A stretch of DNA of 64,000 nucleotides from JACMQX01 sp044225675 (lineage in GTDB: Bacteria; Pseudomonadota; Gammaproteobacteria; Burkholderiales; Burkholderiaceae_C): positions 151,507 through 215,506 of the forward strand of contig JBGAIH010000004.1 of the NCBI GenBank assembly GCA_044225675.1. Direction: 5' to 3'. Numbering within the stretch: position 1 is the first letter of the stretch; each line of letters begins with the position of its first letter. The translations under genes and the position numbers were made by a program. Under the pieces are notes generated by a model, which saw only the letters and a list, made by a program, of their open reading frames with translations, had not been told where the DNA came from and made no database searches. This document shows, one piece after another, positions 7,968 through 18,675 of this stretch.

Positions 7968-9221
7968 ATGTATCAGCACATCAAGGTGCCAGCCCAAGGC
8001 CAGAAAATCACCGTCAACGCCGACATGTCCCTCAACGTGCCGGACGAGCCGGTCATTCCGTACATCGAGGGCGACGGTACCGGGCTGGACATCACCCCCG
8101 TGATGCTCAAGGTGGTCGACGCTGCGGTGGCCAAGGCCTATGGCGGCAAGAAGAAGATCCACTGGATGGAGGTCTATGCCGGCGAGAAGTCCACCAAGGT
8201 CTACGGCCCGGACGTCTGGCTTCCGGAGGAGACCCTGCACGCGGTGCGCGACTACGTCGTCTCCATCAAGGGCCCGCTGACCACGCCCGTGGGCGGCGGC
8301 ATCCGTTCGCTGAACGTGGCGCTGCGCCAGGAACTCGACCTGTACGTCTGCCTGCGGCCGATCCAGTACTTCAAGGGTGTGCCCAGCCCGCTGAAGGAGC
8401 CCGAGAAGACCAACATGGTCATCTTCCGCGAGAACTCCGAGGACATCTACGCCGGCATCGAATACGAGGCCCAGTCCGACAAGGCCAAAAAGCTCATCGA
8501 CTTCCTGATCAAGGACATGGGCGTCAAGAAGATCCGCTTCCCCGAAACCTCGGGCATCGGCATCAAGCCGGTCTCGCGCGAAGGCACGGAGCGCCTGGTC
8601 CGCAAGGCGATCCAGTACGCGATCGACAATGACAAGCCGAGCGTGACGATCGTGCACAAGGGCAACATCATGAAGTTCACCGAAGGCGGCTTCCGTGATT
8701 GGGCCTATGCCCTGGCCCAGAAGGAATTCGGCGCCGAACTGATCGACGGCGGCCCGTGGTGCAAGTTCAAGAACCCGAAGACCGGCAAGGACATCATCGT
8801 CAAGGACAGCATTGCCGACGCTTTCCTGCAGCAGATCCTGCTGCGCCCTGCCGAGTACTCGGTCGTCGCCACGCTGAACCTGAACGGCGACTACATCTCC
8901 GATGCGCTGGCGGCCCAGGTGGGCGGCATTGGCATCGCCCCGGGTGCGAACCTGAGCGACACCGTGGCCATGTTCGAGGCCACGCACGGCACGGCGCCCA
9001 AGTATGCCGGCAAGGACTACGTCAACCCGGGCTCGGAAATCCTTTCCGCCGAAATGATGCTGCGCCACATGGGCTGGACCGAAGCGGCTGACCTCGTCAT
9101 CTCCTCGCTGGAGAAGTCGATCCTGTCCAAGAAGGTGACCTATGACTTCGCGCGCCTGATGGACGGCGCCACCCAGGTCAGCTGCTCCGGCTTCGGCCAG
9201 GTGATGATCGACAACATGTAA
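7968..9221 (+). CDS. icd: Isocitrate dehydrogenase (NADP-dependent)
   Basis: TCA-cycle enzyme converting isocitrate to 2-oxoglutarate. 417 residues from ATG 7968, with GGAG 10 nt upstream. IEGDGTG near residue 34 and GGIRSLNVALRQ carry the substrate-binding Ser (S114) that is phosphorylated by AceK in Escherichia coli. RENSEDIYAG and the C-terminal EATHGTAPKYAG are also present. The in-frame opening upstream to 7770 is intergenic. A strong terminator shared with the cold-shock gene follows. Confidence 0.96.
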   Translation: MYQHIKVPAQGQKITVNADMSLNVPDEPVIPYIEGDGTGLDITPVMLKVVDAAVAKAYGGKKKIHWMEVYAGEKSTKVYGPDVWLPEETLHAVRDYVVSIKGPLTTPVGGGIRSLNVALRQELDLYVCLRPIQYFKGVPSPLKEPEKTNMVIFRENSEDIYAGIEYEAQSDKAKKLIDFLIKDMGVKKIRFPETSGIGIKPVSREGTERLVRKAIQYAIDNDKPSVTIVHKGNIMKFTEGGFRDWAYALAQKEFGAELIDGGPWCKFKNPKTGKDIIVKDSIADAFLQQILLRPAEYSVVATLNLNGDYISDALAAQVGGIGIAPGANLSDTVAMFEATHGTAPKYAGKDYVNPGSEILSAEMMLRHMGWTEAADLVISSLEKSILSKKVTYDFARLMDGATQVSCSGFGQVMIDNM

Positions 9222-9269
9222 GCCAGCGACGGACCTGAGCGCGGCGCGGGCCGCGCGATGGAACGCACT

Positions 9270-9318
9270 GCCAAACAAAAAAGCCTCTTTCCGGAAGGAA
9301 GAGGCTTTTCTGTTTGGC
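9270..9318. terminator. Bidirectional terminator between icd and the cold-shock gene
   Basis: AAAAGCCTCTT and AAGAGGCTTTT pair around a 9-nt loop. The stem extends outward through GCCAAACA/TGTTTGGC, giving a very long hairpin. A-rich on one side and T-rich on the other, it can end both convergent transcripts. Confidence 0.85.
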
Positions 9319-9342
9319 GGAAAGTGCTGCGGCAGTGCAAGC

Positions 9343-9708
9343 TCAGTCGTCGTGCATGGCGACGTCGAACTGGGGAATGCGTACGCGCGAGCGACGCCGC
9401 TCGGAAGGCGAGGCCGTCATCGGCGACGCATCTGCGAGGCGGCTTGCGGACGCTCTGGCGTTGTAGACAGGTTCTGGCTCGGCCGCCAGATGCTCGTCTG
9501 GCACATAGACGCATCGGATATTCTGTGCAAGCAGGCCCTTGGGTCCTTTCGTCAGGTCGTATGTGACATGCGCGTGCTGCCGCAGGGTCTTGAAGCCATC
9601 CATCGCGATGGCGGAGAAGTGGGCGAAGATGTCCGGCCCCCCATCGTCCGGCTCGATGAAGCCGAACCCCTTGGCGTCATTGAACCATTTGACCTTTCCA
9701 CTAGCCAT
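9343..9708 (-). CDS. Cold-shock domain protein with C-terminal extension
   Basis: Nucleic-acid-binding CSD protein of 121 residues. RNP1 is KGFGFI (13-18) and RNP2 is DIFAHF (26-31), with Ala where Val is usual. The CSD ends near residue 67 and about 54 more residues follow, ending in a Ser/Arg-rich stretch (SPSERRRSRVRI); standard CspA proteins stop at about 67-70. ATG 9708 is chosen because GGAGG lies 8 nt upstream. An upstream ATG at 9729 has no such site. Confidence 0.9.
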   Translation of the reverse strand: MASGKVKWFNDAKGFGFIEPDDGGPDIFAHFSAIAMDGFKTLRQHAHVTYDLTKGPKGLLAQNIRCVYVPDEHLAAEPEPVYNARASASRLADASPMTASPSERRRSRVRIPQFDVAMHDD

Positions 9709-9747
9709 CACAGAGTCCTCCAGAGACATATTAATACCTTGGTGTGA

Positions 9748-9777
9748 AGTATCTTCAATGTGTCGCCTAGGTGTCAA
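9748..9777 (-). promoter_or_regulatory. Sigma-70-type promoter of the cold-shock gene
   Basis: On the minus strand TTGACA (9777-9772), an 18-bp spacer and GATACT (9753-9748) make a good -35/-10 pair. The leader to ATG 9708 would be only about 30-35 nt, unlike the long cold-sensing leader of E. coli cspA. Confidence 0.6.
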
Positions 9778-9935
9778 TCTTTGTAATGACATATTTGGTG
9801 TAAAAGATGTGTTGTACATAACTGAAGGTTCAATGAATACCGAAGCAGCGGTTGCATGTCGCTTGAAAGTGACGATTGCGGCTCCACATCATCCCCATGC
9901 TGCGGTGCGCAAGGCGGCTCGATAGAATGAATTTC

Positions 9936-10289
9936 ATGGCAACGAAAATTCCCCAGAAGCCTGCGGCGCCGCAAGTGCAGCCGCCGGACGAAGGCGGCTC
10001 CGTGGTGCTCGAGCGCCGCACCCAGAAAACCAAGCCCCCCCAGATGTACCAGGTCGTCATGCTCAATGACGACTACACGCCGATGGAGTTCGTCGTCGTC
10101 GTGATCCAGGAGTTTTTCAGCAAGGACCGCGAGACCGCGACCCAGATCATGCTCAAGATCCATCTCGATGGGCGGGGCGTGTGCGGCGTGTACTCCCGGG
10201 ACGTGGCTGCCACCAAGGTGGACCAGGTTCTGGAGGCCGCGAAGCAGGCCGGCCATCCGCTGCAATGTGTGAGTGAACCTATTGAATAA
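9936..10289 (+). CDS. clpS: ATP-dependent Clp protease adaptor ClpS
   Basis: Delivers N-degron substrates to ClpAP. 117 residues from ATG 9936; an in-frame ATG at 9927 would add three. A disordered N-terminus is followed by MYQVVMLNDDYTPMEFVV, the conserved ClpS core whose NDDYTP loop forms the substrate pocket, and KIHLDGRGVCGVYSRDVA. clpA starts about 97 bp downstream on the same strand, the normal arrangement. Confidence 0.95.
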   Translation: MATKIPQKPAAPQVQPPDEGGSVVLERRTQKTKPPQMYQVVMLNDDYTPMEFVVVVIQEFFSKDRETATQIMLKIHLDGRGVCGVYSRDVAATKVDQVLEAAKQAGHPLQCVSEPIE

Positions 10290-10385
10290 ACGAGATTCGG
10301 ATAGAGCTAGAGTAGGGAGTGTTCGTGTTGTGGTCGGCGTGGCGTCGACCCGGCGAGTATTGGCAGCAAGGCAAAAGGAAGTCAC

Positions 10386-12701
<2,316 letters not shown>

Positions 12702-12797
12702 CGCCGTTTCGGACGAAATCCGCGTGCAACCGAAGCCGCTGGCGGCGCGCCCTCGGGCGCATCGCACGTCTGTGGCACGACCTCCCTGACCCGCATC

Positions 12798-12828
12798 ACA
12801 GGCCGCCTTCCAGGGCGGCCTGTTTCTT
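12798..12828 (+). terminator. Rho-independent terminator after clpA
   Basis: ACAGGCCGCC pairs with GGCGGCCTGT and is followed by TTCTTTG. It lies about 97 bp past the clpA stop. Confidence 0.75.
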
Positions 12829-12908
12829 TGTCGTGCGTGCGGCTTTGGGCACCCGAAGCGGGATTGATGCACACTCGGGGGCTTCAAGCACTTCAGCCCC
12901 AGGTTGCG

Positions 12909-13835
12909 ATGTCCGACTCGAATCACTCCGTTCCCTCTCTCCAGATCGCCGTCATGGGCGCAGGCGCCGTGGGGTGCTACTACGGCGGCATGCTGGCGCG
13001 CGCCGGCCATGCGGTGACGCTGATCGCGCGGCCGCAGCACGTGAAGGCCATCGAGCGCGACGGCCTGCGCATGGAGACCCGGACCTTCGACGAGCATGTG
13101 CGGCTGCGCGCGAGCACCGACCCGGCAGCCGTTCGCGGCGCCCAGCTCGTCCTGTTCTGCGTCAAGTCGGCCGACACCGAAGCCGCAGGCCGCGAACTGC
13201 TGCCCCATCTGTCGCCGGGCGCGGTGCTCCTCACCCTGCAGAACGGCGTGGACAACGCCGACCGCCTGCGCCCCGTGGTGCCCGGTCATGCCGTGGCGGC
13301 ATCGGTCGTCTATGTCGGCACCGAGATGGCGGGTGACGGCCACGTGCGCCACAACGGCCGGGGCGAGCTCGTCATCGAGCCCACGCCCCTCGGAGCGGCG
13401 TTGCCCGCGCTGCTGGCCGCTGCAGGCATTCCGGCGCAGGAGTCGGGCAACGTGCGCGGGGCTTTGTGGGTCAAGTTCATTCTCAACTGCGCGTACAACG
13501 CGCTATCGGCCATCTCGCAGATGCCCTACGGCCAGATGGTCCAGGGCGTGGGCATCCTCGATGTGATGGCCGACGTGGTGGCCGAGTGCAAGGCCGTCGC
13601 CCAGGCCGACGGCGTGACGCTGGCCAGCGACGTGGACGAGGCCATCCGCAAGATCGTGCAGACCATGCCCGCGCAATACTCCTCCACCGCGCAGGACCTG
13701 GCGCGCGGCAAGCGCAGCGAGATCGACTACCTCAACGGTTTCGTCGTGAGGCGCGGCGAGGCCTTGGGCGTCGCCACACCGGCCAATCGTGCGTTGTGGG
13801 CGCTGGTGAAGCTGCTGGAGAGCCGTCCGCGCTGA
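12909..13835 (+). CDS. 2-dehydropantoate 2-reductase-like protein (ApbA/PanE family)
   Basis: NADPH-dependent reductase of ketopantoate or a related 2-oxoacid; this family has many paralogs, so pantothenate synthesis is not certain. 308 residues from ATG 12909. The Rossmann motif AVMGAGAVGCYYGG sits near residue 14, VLFCVKSAD near 80, LQNGVDN near 110, and the C-terminal helical domain has WVKFILNCAYNALSAIS with the catalytic-type Lys and Asn. It stands alone after the clpA terminator. Confidence 0.85.
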   Translation: MSDSNHSVPSLQIAVMGAGAVGCYYGGMLARAGHAVTLIARPQHVKAIERDGLRMETRTFDEHVRLRASTDPAAVRGAQLVLFCVKSADTEAAGRELLPHLSPGAVLLTLQNGVDNADRLRPVVPGHAVAASVVYVGTEMAGDGHVRHNGRGELVIEPTPLGAALPALLAAAGIPAQESGNVRGALWVKFILNCAYNALSAISQMPYGQMVQGVGILDVMADVVAECKAVAQADGVTLASDVDEAIRKIVQTMPAQYSSTAQDLARGKRSEIDYLNGFVVRRGEALGVATPANRALWALVKLLESRPR

Positions 13836-14216
13836 ACGACGCGGACGGCGCCTATCGCCAGCCACCGCGCTACTTCGTCGACCATTTCAGGCGGGAGGCG
13901 GCGTGCACGCTGGCAGCCGCCGAGGCGCGGGTGTCGGGCATGCTGGCGTCGGCAGCGCCGGCCCTGCCAGCGGGGCCAGCCGTGGCGGCCACGACCCCGC
14001 AGGCCACTGGAGTTGCGCTGCGCGACCTCGACTCCGGAGTGCGGCCCACGTAGTGGCGGGCATCGGCGGCCACACACTGGCACCGGCCTGCGACCATCCC
14101 AGCGTCGCACGCTGGGTTGTGAACAAGGTGCTGTTCATCCATGCTGCCCGTTCAGCCAAGACGACGCATCAGGAAAGCGCCTGGCGCGTAGGCCGCCGCG
14201 GCAGGCGTTCCACGAT

Positions 14217-14234
14217 GTTTCAATGCGCGTTTCA
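14217..14234 (+). promoter_or_regulatory. Candidate activator-binding site (GTTTCA direct repeat)
   Basis: GTTTCA occurs at 14217-14222 and 14229-14234, 12 bp apart, ending 93 bp upstream of the -24 element at 14328. The same hexamer in the same orientation relative to the promoter, 11 bp apart, lies about 102 bp upstream of the divergent sigma-54 promoter at 22591-22606. A shared upstream activating sequence for the local PrpR-type activator is inferred. Confidence 0.5.
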
Positions 14235-14288
14235 GCTGTTGCGCAGCCACGCCCGCGCAACTGGAGCGCAGGCAGGCCTGTTTTGAAA

Positions 14289-14304
14289 ATGTTTTTAAAA
14301 ACAT
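14289..14304. promoter_or_regulatory. Perfect 16-bp palindrome near the sigma-54 promoter
   Basis: ATGTTTTTAAAAACAT is fully symmetric and AT-only at its core, in otherwise GC-rich DNA, 23 bp upstream of the -24 element. It could be a repressor operator or a bending/IHF-like site; the sequence does not decide. Confidence 0.4.
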
Positions 14305-14327
14305 GGGCTTATCTGACCTCCTGCGTT

Positions 14328-14343
14328 TGGCATGAAGCGTGCA
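14328..14343 (+). promoter_or_regulatory. Sigma-54 (-24/-12) promoter of the tctC-monooxygenase operon
   Basis: TGGCATG-AAGC-GTGCA keeps the invariant GG and GC with exactly 10 nt between them, matching the TGGCACG-N4-TTGCW consensus apart from two positions. Transcription would begin near 14354, about 40 bp before the first gene. Confidence 0.65.
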
Positions 14344-14394
14344 TTCATGTGCAGCCGTGATTTCAAGAAACCCGAACGGACGGAGACAACACCC

Positions 14395-15360
14395 ATGAAA
14401 CTCATCAAGCACCTCCTGGCCACGCTGCTCGTGGCCGCTTGCGGCGTCGCCGCTGCGCAGACCTGGCCGACCAAGCCGGTGCGCATTGTCGTCGGCTACG
14501 GCGCAGGCGGGCCGGGGGACATCATTGCCCGCGCGCTGGCGACGAAGCTCAGCGCCAACTGGGGCCAGCCCGTGGTGGTGGACAACAAGCCCGGCGCCAA
14601 CGAGATCGTGGCCGCCATCGACGTGGTCAAGCAGCCGGCCGACGGCCACACGCTGATTCTGGGCACGGACGCGCTGTATTCCTTCAACGCGCTGCTGCGC
14701 AGCAAGCCGGGCTATGACGCAGTGAAGGACTTCGCGCCGATCACACGCGTCGGCCAGTCGCCGCTGGGCTTGTTCGTTCGGCCCGACCTGCCGGTCAAGG
14801 ACCTGCGCGAGTTCATCACCTACGTCAAGGCCAATCCCGGCAAACTCAACTACGCATCGACGGGGCAGGGCGGCATCACGCACCTGGCCGTATCCTGGCT
14901 CAGCAAGCTGTATGGCCTCGACATGGTCCAGACACCGTACAACGCAGTGCCGCTGTTGATGCAGGACTTGAGCGCCGGCCGCACCGACATGACCATGCTG
15001 GCCACCGGCCCGCTGATGCCCTTCGTCAACTCGGGCAAGCTGCGTGCCCTGGCCGTCGCCGGTCCCTCGCGTGTGACCATCGCGTCCAATGTGCCGACTT
15101 TCACCGAAGCCGGCTATCCGGAGTTCGAGTCCTTCTTCTACATGGCGCTGGCCGCGCCGGCCGGCACGCCGCCTGCGGTGGTCAGCAAGATCTCGGCCGA
15201 CGTGATTGCCGCGCTCAAGACAGAGGACATGGCCAAGGCGCTGACCAACGTTGGATTCCAGGCCGTGGGCGAGACGCCGCAGCAGTTTGCCGCCTTCCTC
15301 GTGAAGGACCGGGCCAACGCCGCCGAGCGGGTCAAGGCGGCCAACGTCAAGATGGACTGA
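14395..15360 (+). CDS. Bug/TctC family periplasmic substrate-binding protein
   Basis: 321 residues with signal peptide LLATLLVAACGVAAA, then WPTKPVRIVVGYGAGGPGD, the hallmark of the Bug (tripartite tricarboxylate receptor) family, and VVVDNKPGAN. These proteins bind carboxylates for TctAB permeases or act as sensors. No tctA or tctB is adjacent, which is common for this family in Burkholderiales. ATG 14395 follows CGGAG. First gene of a sigma-54 operon; it should bind the compound degraded by the downstream enzymes. Confidence 0.9.
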   Translation: MKLIKHLLATLLVAACGVAAAQTWPTKPVRIVVGYGAGGPGDIIARALATKLSANWGQPVVVDNKPGANEIVAAIDVVKQPADGHTLILGTDALYSFNALLRSKPGYDAVKDFAPITRVGQSPLGLFVRPDLPVKDLREFITYVKANPGKLNYASTGQGGITHLAVSWLSKLYGLDMVQTPYNAVPLLMQDLSAGRTDMTMLATGPLMPFVNSGKLRALAVAGPSRVTIASNVPTFTEAGYPEFESFFYMALAAPAGTPPAVVSKISADVIAALKTEDMAKALTNVGFQAVGETPQQFAAFLVKDRANAAERVKAANVKMD

Positions 15361-15462
15361 GCAGTACGCGGCGGCCGGCCGCTGCCGGTCGCTTCGAGCG
15401 CGTCCTGAGGCTGCGCCTGCCCACTCGCCCGTCACCGCCGCAATCCGAGGAGGTTTGATCCG

Positions 15463-16830
15463 ATGCGATCGCCCGATGAAAAAATGGTTCTGGGCGTGTT
15501 TGCCCGTGCGAACGGACATCATGAAGGCGCATGGCGTCTGCCGGATGCGCCCACCGCACCCGAGCTGGATTTCAACGGCTTCTGGCTGCCGCTGGCCCAG
15601 CTGGCCGAGCGCGCGAAGTTCGATCTGTTCTTTCTAGCCGACGTGGACGGGCTGCGTGGTTCCGAGGCCGACCTGCAGGCGCTCAGCCATGACCCGGCGC
15701 GCTACGTCTCGCAGCTCGAGCCCATGACGCTGCTGTCGGCGCTGGCCGTCACCACGCGGCACATAGGCCTGGCTGGCACCGCGTCCACCACGTACAACGA
15801 GCCCTACCACGTGGCACGCAAGTTCGCGTCCATCGATCAGCTCTCGGGCGGTCGCGCGGCGTGGAACGTGGTGACCTCGTCAGTGCAGGCCACGGCGGCC
15901 AACTTCGGAAAGGACAAGCACATGGCGCATGACCTGCGCTACCGGCAGGCAAGCGAGTTCGTGCAGATCGTGCGGGGCCTGTGGGACAGCTACGAGGACG
16001 ACGCCTTCCTGCGCGACAAGGCGTCAGGCGTGTTCTTCGATGTGGGCAAGCTTCACTATCTGAACTTTCACGGAGAGTTCCTCTCGGTCAAGGGCCCGCT
16101 CAACATGGGCCGGCCGGTCCAGGGGCATCCCGTTCTCATTCAGGCCGGGGTGTCCGAGCCAGGCAAGGCGCTGGCGGCCTCGGTAGCCGACATCATCTTC
16201 GGCTCCTCCGGCTCGCTCGCCGGTGCGCAGGCTTTCTACGCCGACGTCAAGCAGCGCGCCGCCACGCTGGGCCGCGATCCGCGCCACGTCAAGGTGCTCC
16301 CGGGCCTGTTCACAGTGGTCGGCCGCACGCGCGAGGAGGCCCAGGCCAAGAACCAGCGTCTGCTGGAGCTGGTGCATCCGGAGGTCGGCTTTTCTCTGCT
16401 GGAAGAGTTGCTGGGCGTCAGCCTGCGCGCCTGGCCGGTGGACGGGCCGCTGCCTGACGATCTGCCCGAGACCAATCAGCAAAAGGGCCTGCGCGAGCGG
16501 CTGGTGGAGACGGCGCGGCGCGAGAGGCTCACCATCCGCGAGCTGTACACGCGGCAGATCGGCTCGCATGGCGTCTACTCGATGGTGGGCTCACCGAGCG
16601 ACATCGCCGACGAGATGCAGGCCTGGTTCGAGCAGGGCGGCGCCGATGGCTTCAACATCATGGCATCGGACTACCCGGGCGGCTTTCGCGACTTCGCCGA
16701 GCAGGTGGTGCCCGAGCTGCGCCGTCGCGGGCTGGCCCGTACCGACTACACCGAAGGCACGCTGCGCGAGAAACTGGGTCTGCTGCGGCCCGAGCATCCG
16801 GCGCGCGCAAGGCGCCTGGAGGCCTCATGA
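15463..16830 (+). CDS. FMN-dependent LLM-class monooxygenase, NtaA/SnaA/DszA type
   Basis: 455 residues. The luciferase-like fold is shown by LAQLAERAKFDLFFLAD, the HIGLAGTASTTYNEPYHVAR strand, SGGRAAWNVVTS and a C-terminal GGADGFNIM segment. The NtaA/SnaA/DszA/SoxA group uses FMNH2 supplied by a separate reductase to split C-N or C-S bonds, as in nitrilotriacetate or dibenzothiophene sulfone degradation. A flavin reductase lies four genes on. The start ATG follows GAGGAGG with 8 nt spacing. Substrate unknown. Confidence 0.88.
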   Translation: MRSPDEKMVLGVFARANGHHEGAWRLPDAPTAPELDFNGFWLPLAQLAERAKFDLFFLADVDGLRGSEADLQALSHDPARYVSQLEPMTLLSALAVTTRHIGLAGTASTTYNEPYHVARKFASIDQLSGGRAAWNVVTSSVQATAANFGKDKHMAHDLRYRQASEFVQIVRGLWDSYEDDAFLRDKASGVFFDVGKLHYLNFHGEFLSVKGPLNMGRPVQGHPVLIQAGVSEPGKALAASVADIIFGSSGSLAGAQAFYADVKQRAATLGRDPRHVKVLPGLFTVVGRTREEAQAKNQRLLELVHPEVGFSLLEELLGVSLRAWPVDGPLPDDLPETNQQKGLRERLVETARRERLTIRELYTRQIGSHGVYSMVGSPSDIADEMQAWFEQGGADGFNIMASDYPGGFRDFAEQVVPELRRRGLARTDYTEGTLREKLGLLRPEHPARARRLEAS

Positions 16831-16948
16831 GTGCAGTGCAACCGCTTTCGCACGGCGGTGCGGCAGGCGACGGCGTCCTTCCGGCGAACGGATGCAGGAT
16901 ATCGCCAGCCGGCTTGATCGATTGAAACGTATCTGAAGGAATCATTGC

Positions 16949-18634
16949 ATGTATCTCCAGGACTTCCAGACAGCCACCGCCACCATGGGCAATGCCCTGG
17001 CCGACCGCGCACGGCGCCTCGGTGGCAAAGTCTTTCTCAACAATCTGACCGACGGCCGCCAGTTCACCTATGCGCAGATCGATGAGCAGACGACGCGCGT
17101 GGGCAACGGCCTGCTTGCCGCCGGCGTGTCCTATGGCGGGCATGTCGGTGTGCTGATGGAGAACTGCCCCGAGCAGTTGCTGGCCATCTGGGGTATCTGC
17201 CGCGCGGGGATGGTGACGGTGCCGGTGAACACCGGTGCCAAGGGCCAGCTGCTGAGCTACTTTCTCAAGCATGCCGACTGCGAGGCGGTGATCGTCGAGC
17301 GCGCGCTGCTCGCCCGCGTGCTCGAAGTCGCACCGCTGTGCGAGAAGCTGCGCCATGTGTTCGTGGCCGACGTGGATCGCAGCGAGGGCGGATCCGCGCC
17401 GGCCGAGGGCGGCGTCAGCGCGCCGCCGGCCCACCTCACGGTGACGGGCTTCGACCAGCTGCTGGCAGCGCCGGCCACGCCGGCGGCTCGCCAGCCGCAC
17501 TTCAGTGAGACGGCACTCCTGATGTTCACCTCGGGCACCACCGGCCCGTCCAAGGCCAATATCTTCTGCCATGCCCAGCTCGTCTACTACGGCACCGACG
17601 TGGCCACGCATCATGAGTATGTGCCCGAGGACATCGCCTACGTGTACCTGCCGCTGTTCCATGGCAATGCCTTTCTCGGCAGCACCATGGGCATGTTCAT
17701 GGCCGACGCCTCGATCGCGCTGGCGCCGCGCTTTTCGATCAACCGCTTCTGGAGCGACGTGCGCAGGAGCGGCGCGACCATGTTCAACTGCCTGTCGAGT
17801 ATCGTCAACTTCCTGTGGAACGCGCCGCCCTCGCCGGAGGACCGCAACCACAAGGTCTGGCGGGTGCATCTGGCGCCGGTGCCGGGCTTTGCGCTGCAGT
17901 TCGAGGAGCGCTTCGGCGTGCGCATCTTCAGTGCCTACGCGCTCACCGACTTCGGCATGGGCACCAACTACAACGCCCGCAGTCGCCGCGACAAGCTCGG
18001 CTCGGTCGGCCTGCCGCGCCTGAACGTCGAGCTGCGCGTCGTCGACGAGTACGACCAGGACGTGCCCGCCGGCACGCCCGGCGAGATCATCCTGCGGCAC
18101 AAGATGCCCTGGTGCTCGACGCTGGGCTACTACAAGGCCCCCGAGGCCACGTTGGCGAGTCGCCGCAACATGTGGTTCCACACCGGCGACCGCGGCGTGA
18201 TCGATGCCGATGGCTACGTCTGGTTCACCGATCGCCTCAAGGACGCGATCCGCCGCCGTGGGGAGAACATCTCCGCCTATGAGGTCGAGGAAGCGATCCG
18301 CTCGCACCCGGAGGTCGAGGATGTGGCGGTCTACCCGGTCAAGGCCGACTCCAGCGAGGACGAGGTGGCTGCGTCGGTGATCCTCAAGGCCGGCGCCGCG
18401 CTCGACGAGGAGGGCCTGGTTCGCCACTGCAACCGCAACCTCGCCTACTTCATGGTGCCGCGCTATGTGGCTTTCGTGACCGAGTTTCCGCGCACCGTGA
18501 ACTCCAAGATCGAGAAGCACAAGCTGCGAGCCACCGCCGAGGCAGACCTCTCGGCCATCTGGGACCGCGAACGCGCAGGCATCGTGGTCACGCGCGAAGG
18601 TGTAAGCCTGCGCCAGCCCGCTGCCGCCAAGTGA
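16949..18634 (+). CDS. Acyl-CoA synthetase (AMP-forming), CaiC/fatty-acid CoA ligase type
   Basis: 561 residues of the ANL superfamily. The P-loop-like motif reads FTSGTTGPSKAN (about 190-202), with Ser-Lys in place of the usual Pro-Lys-Gly. YALTDFGMG, FHTGDRG, FTDRLKDAIRRRGENIS and a C-terminal PRTVNSKIEKHK with the catalytic-type Lys follow. It activates a carboxylic acid to its CoA thioester. Its place between the monooxygenase and a lyase suggests it activates a monooxygenase product. Exact substrate not predictable. Confidence 0.85.
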   Translation: MYLQDFQTATATMGNALADRARRLGGKVFLNNLTDGRQFTYAQIDEQTTRVGNGLLAAGVSYGGHVGVLMENCPEQLLAIWGICRAGMVTVPVNTGAKGQLLSYFLKHADCEAVIVERALLARVLEVAPLCEKLRHVFVADVDRSEGGSAPAEGGVSAPPAHLTVTGFDQLLAAPATPAARQPHFSETALLMFTSGTTGPSKANIFCHAQLVYYGTDVATHHEYVPEDIAYVYLPLFHGNAFLGSTMGMFMADASIALAPRFSINRFWSDVRRSGATMFNCLSSIVNFLWNAPPSPEDRNHKVWRVHLAPVPGFALQFEERFGVRIFSAYALTDFGMGTNYNARSRRDKLGSVGLPRLNVELRVVDEYDQDVPAGTPGEIILRHKMPWCSTLGYYKAPEATLASRRNMWFHTGDRGVIDADGYVWFTDRLKDAIRRRGENISAYEVEEAIRSHPEVEDVAVYPVKADSSEDEVAASVILKAGAALDEEGLVRHCNRNLAYFMVPRYVAFVTEFPRTVNSKIEKHKLRATAEADLSAIWDRERAGIVVTREGVSLRQPAAAK

Positions 18635-18675
18635 CTGCGGCACACGATTACCTTGTTCCAAAGAAAGCTGAGTTC

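Larger units (their letters stand above)
13836..14394 (+). other. Regulatory intergenic region upstream of the catabolic operon
   Basis: 560 bp without a credible gene; short open frames on both strands show no family resemblance. The right part holds GTTTCA direct repeats (14217-14234), a perfect 16-bp palindrome (14289-14304) and a sigma-54 promoter (14328-14343). The left part, 13836-14200, shows nothing I can interpret. Confidence 0.6.

Noticed and set aside
13836..14286. Short open frames on both strands between panE-like and tctC genes
   Set aside because: No ribosome site with a plausible start and no family resemblance; overlapping openness in all frames is due to GC content.
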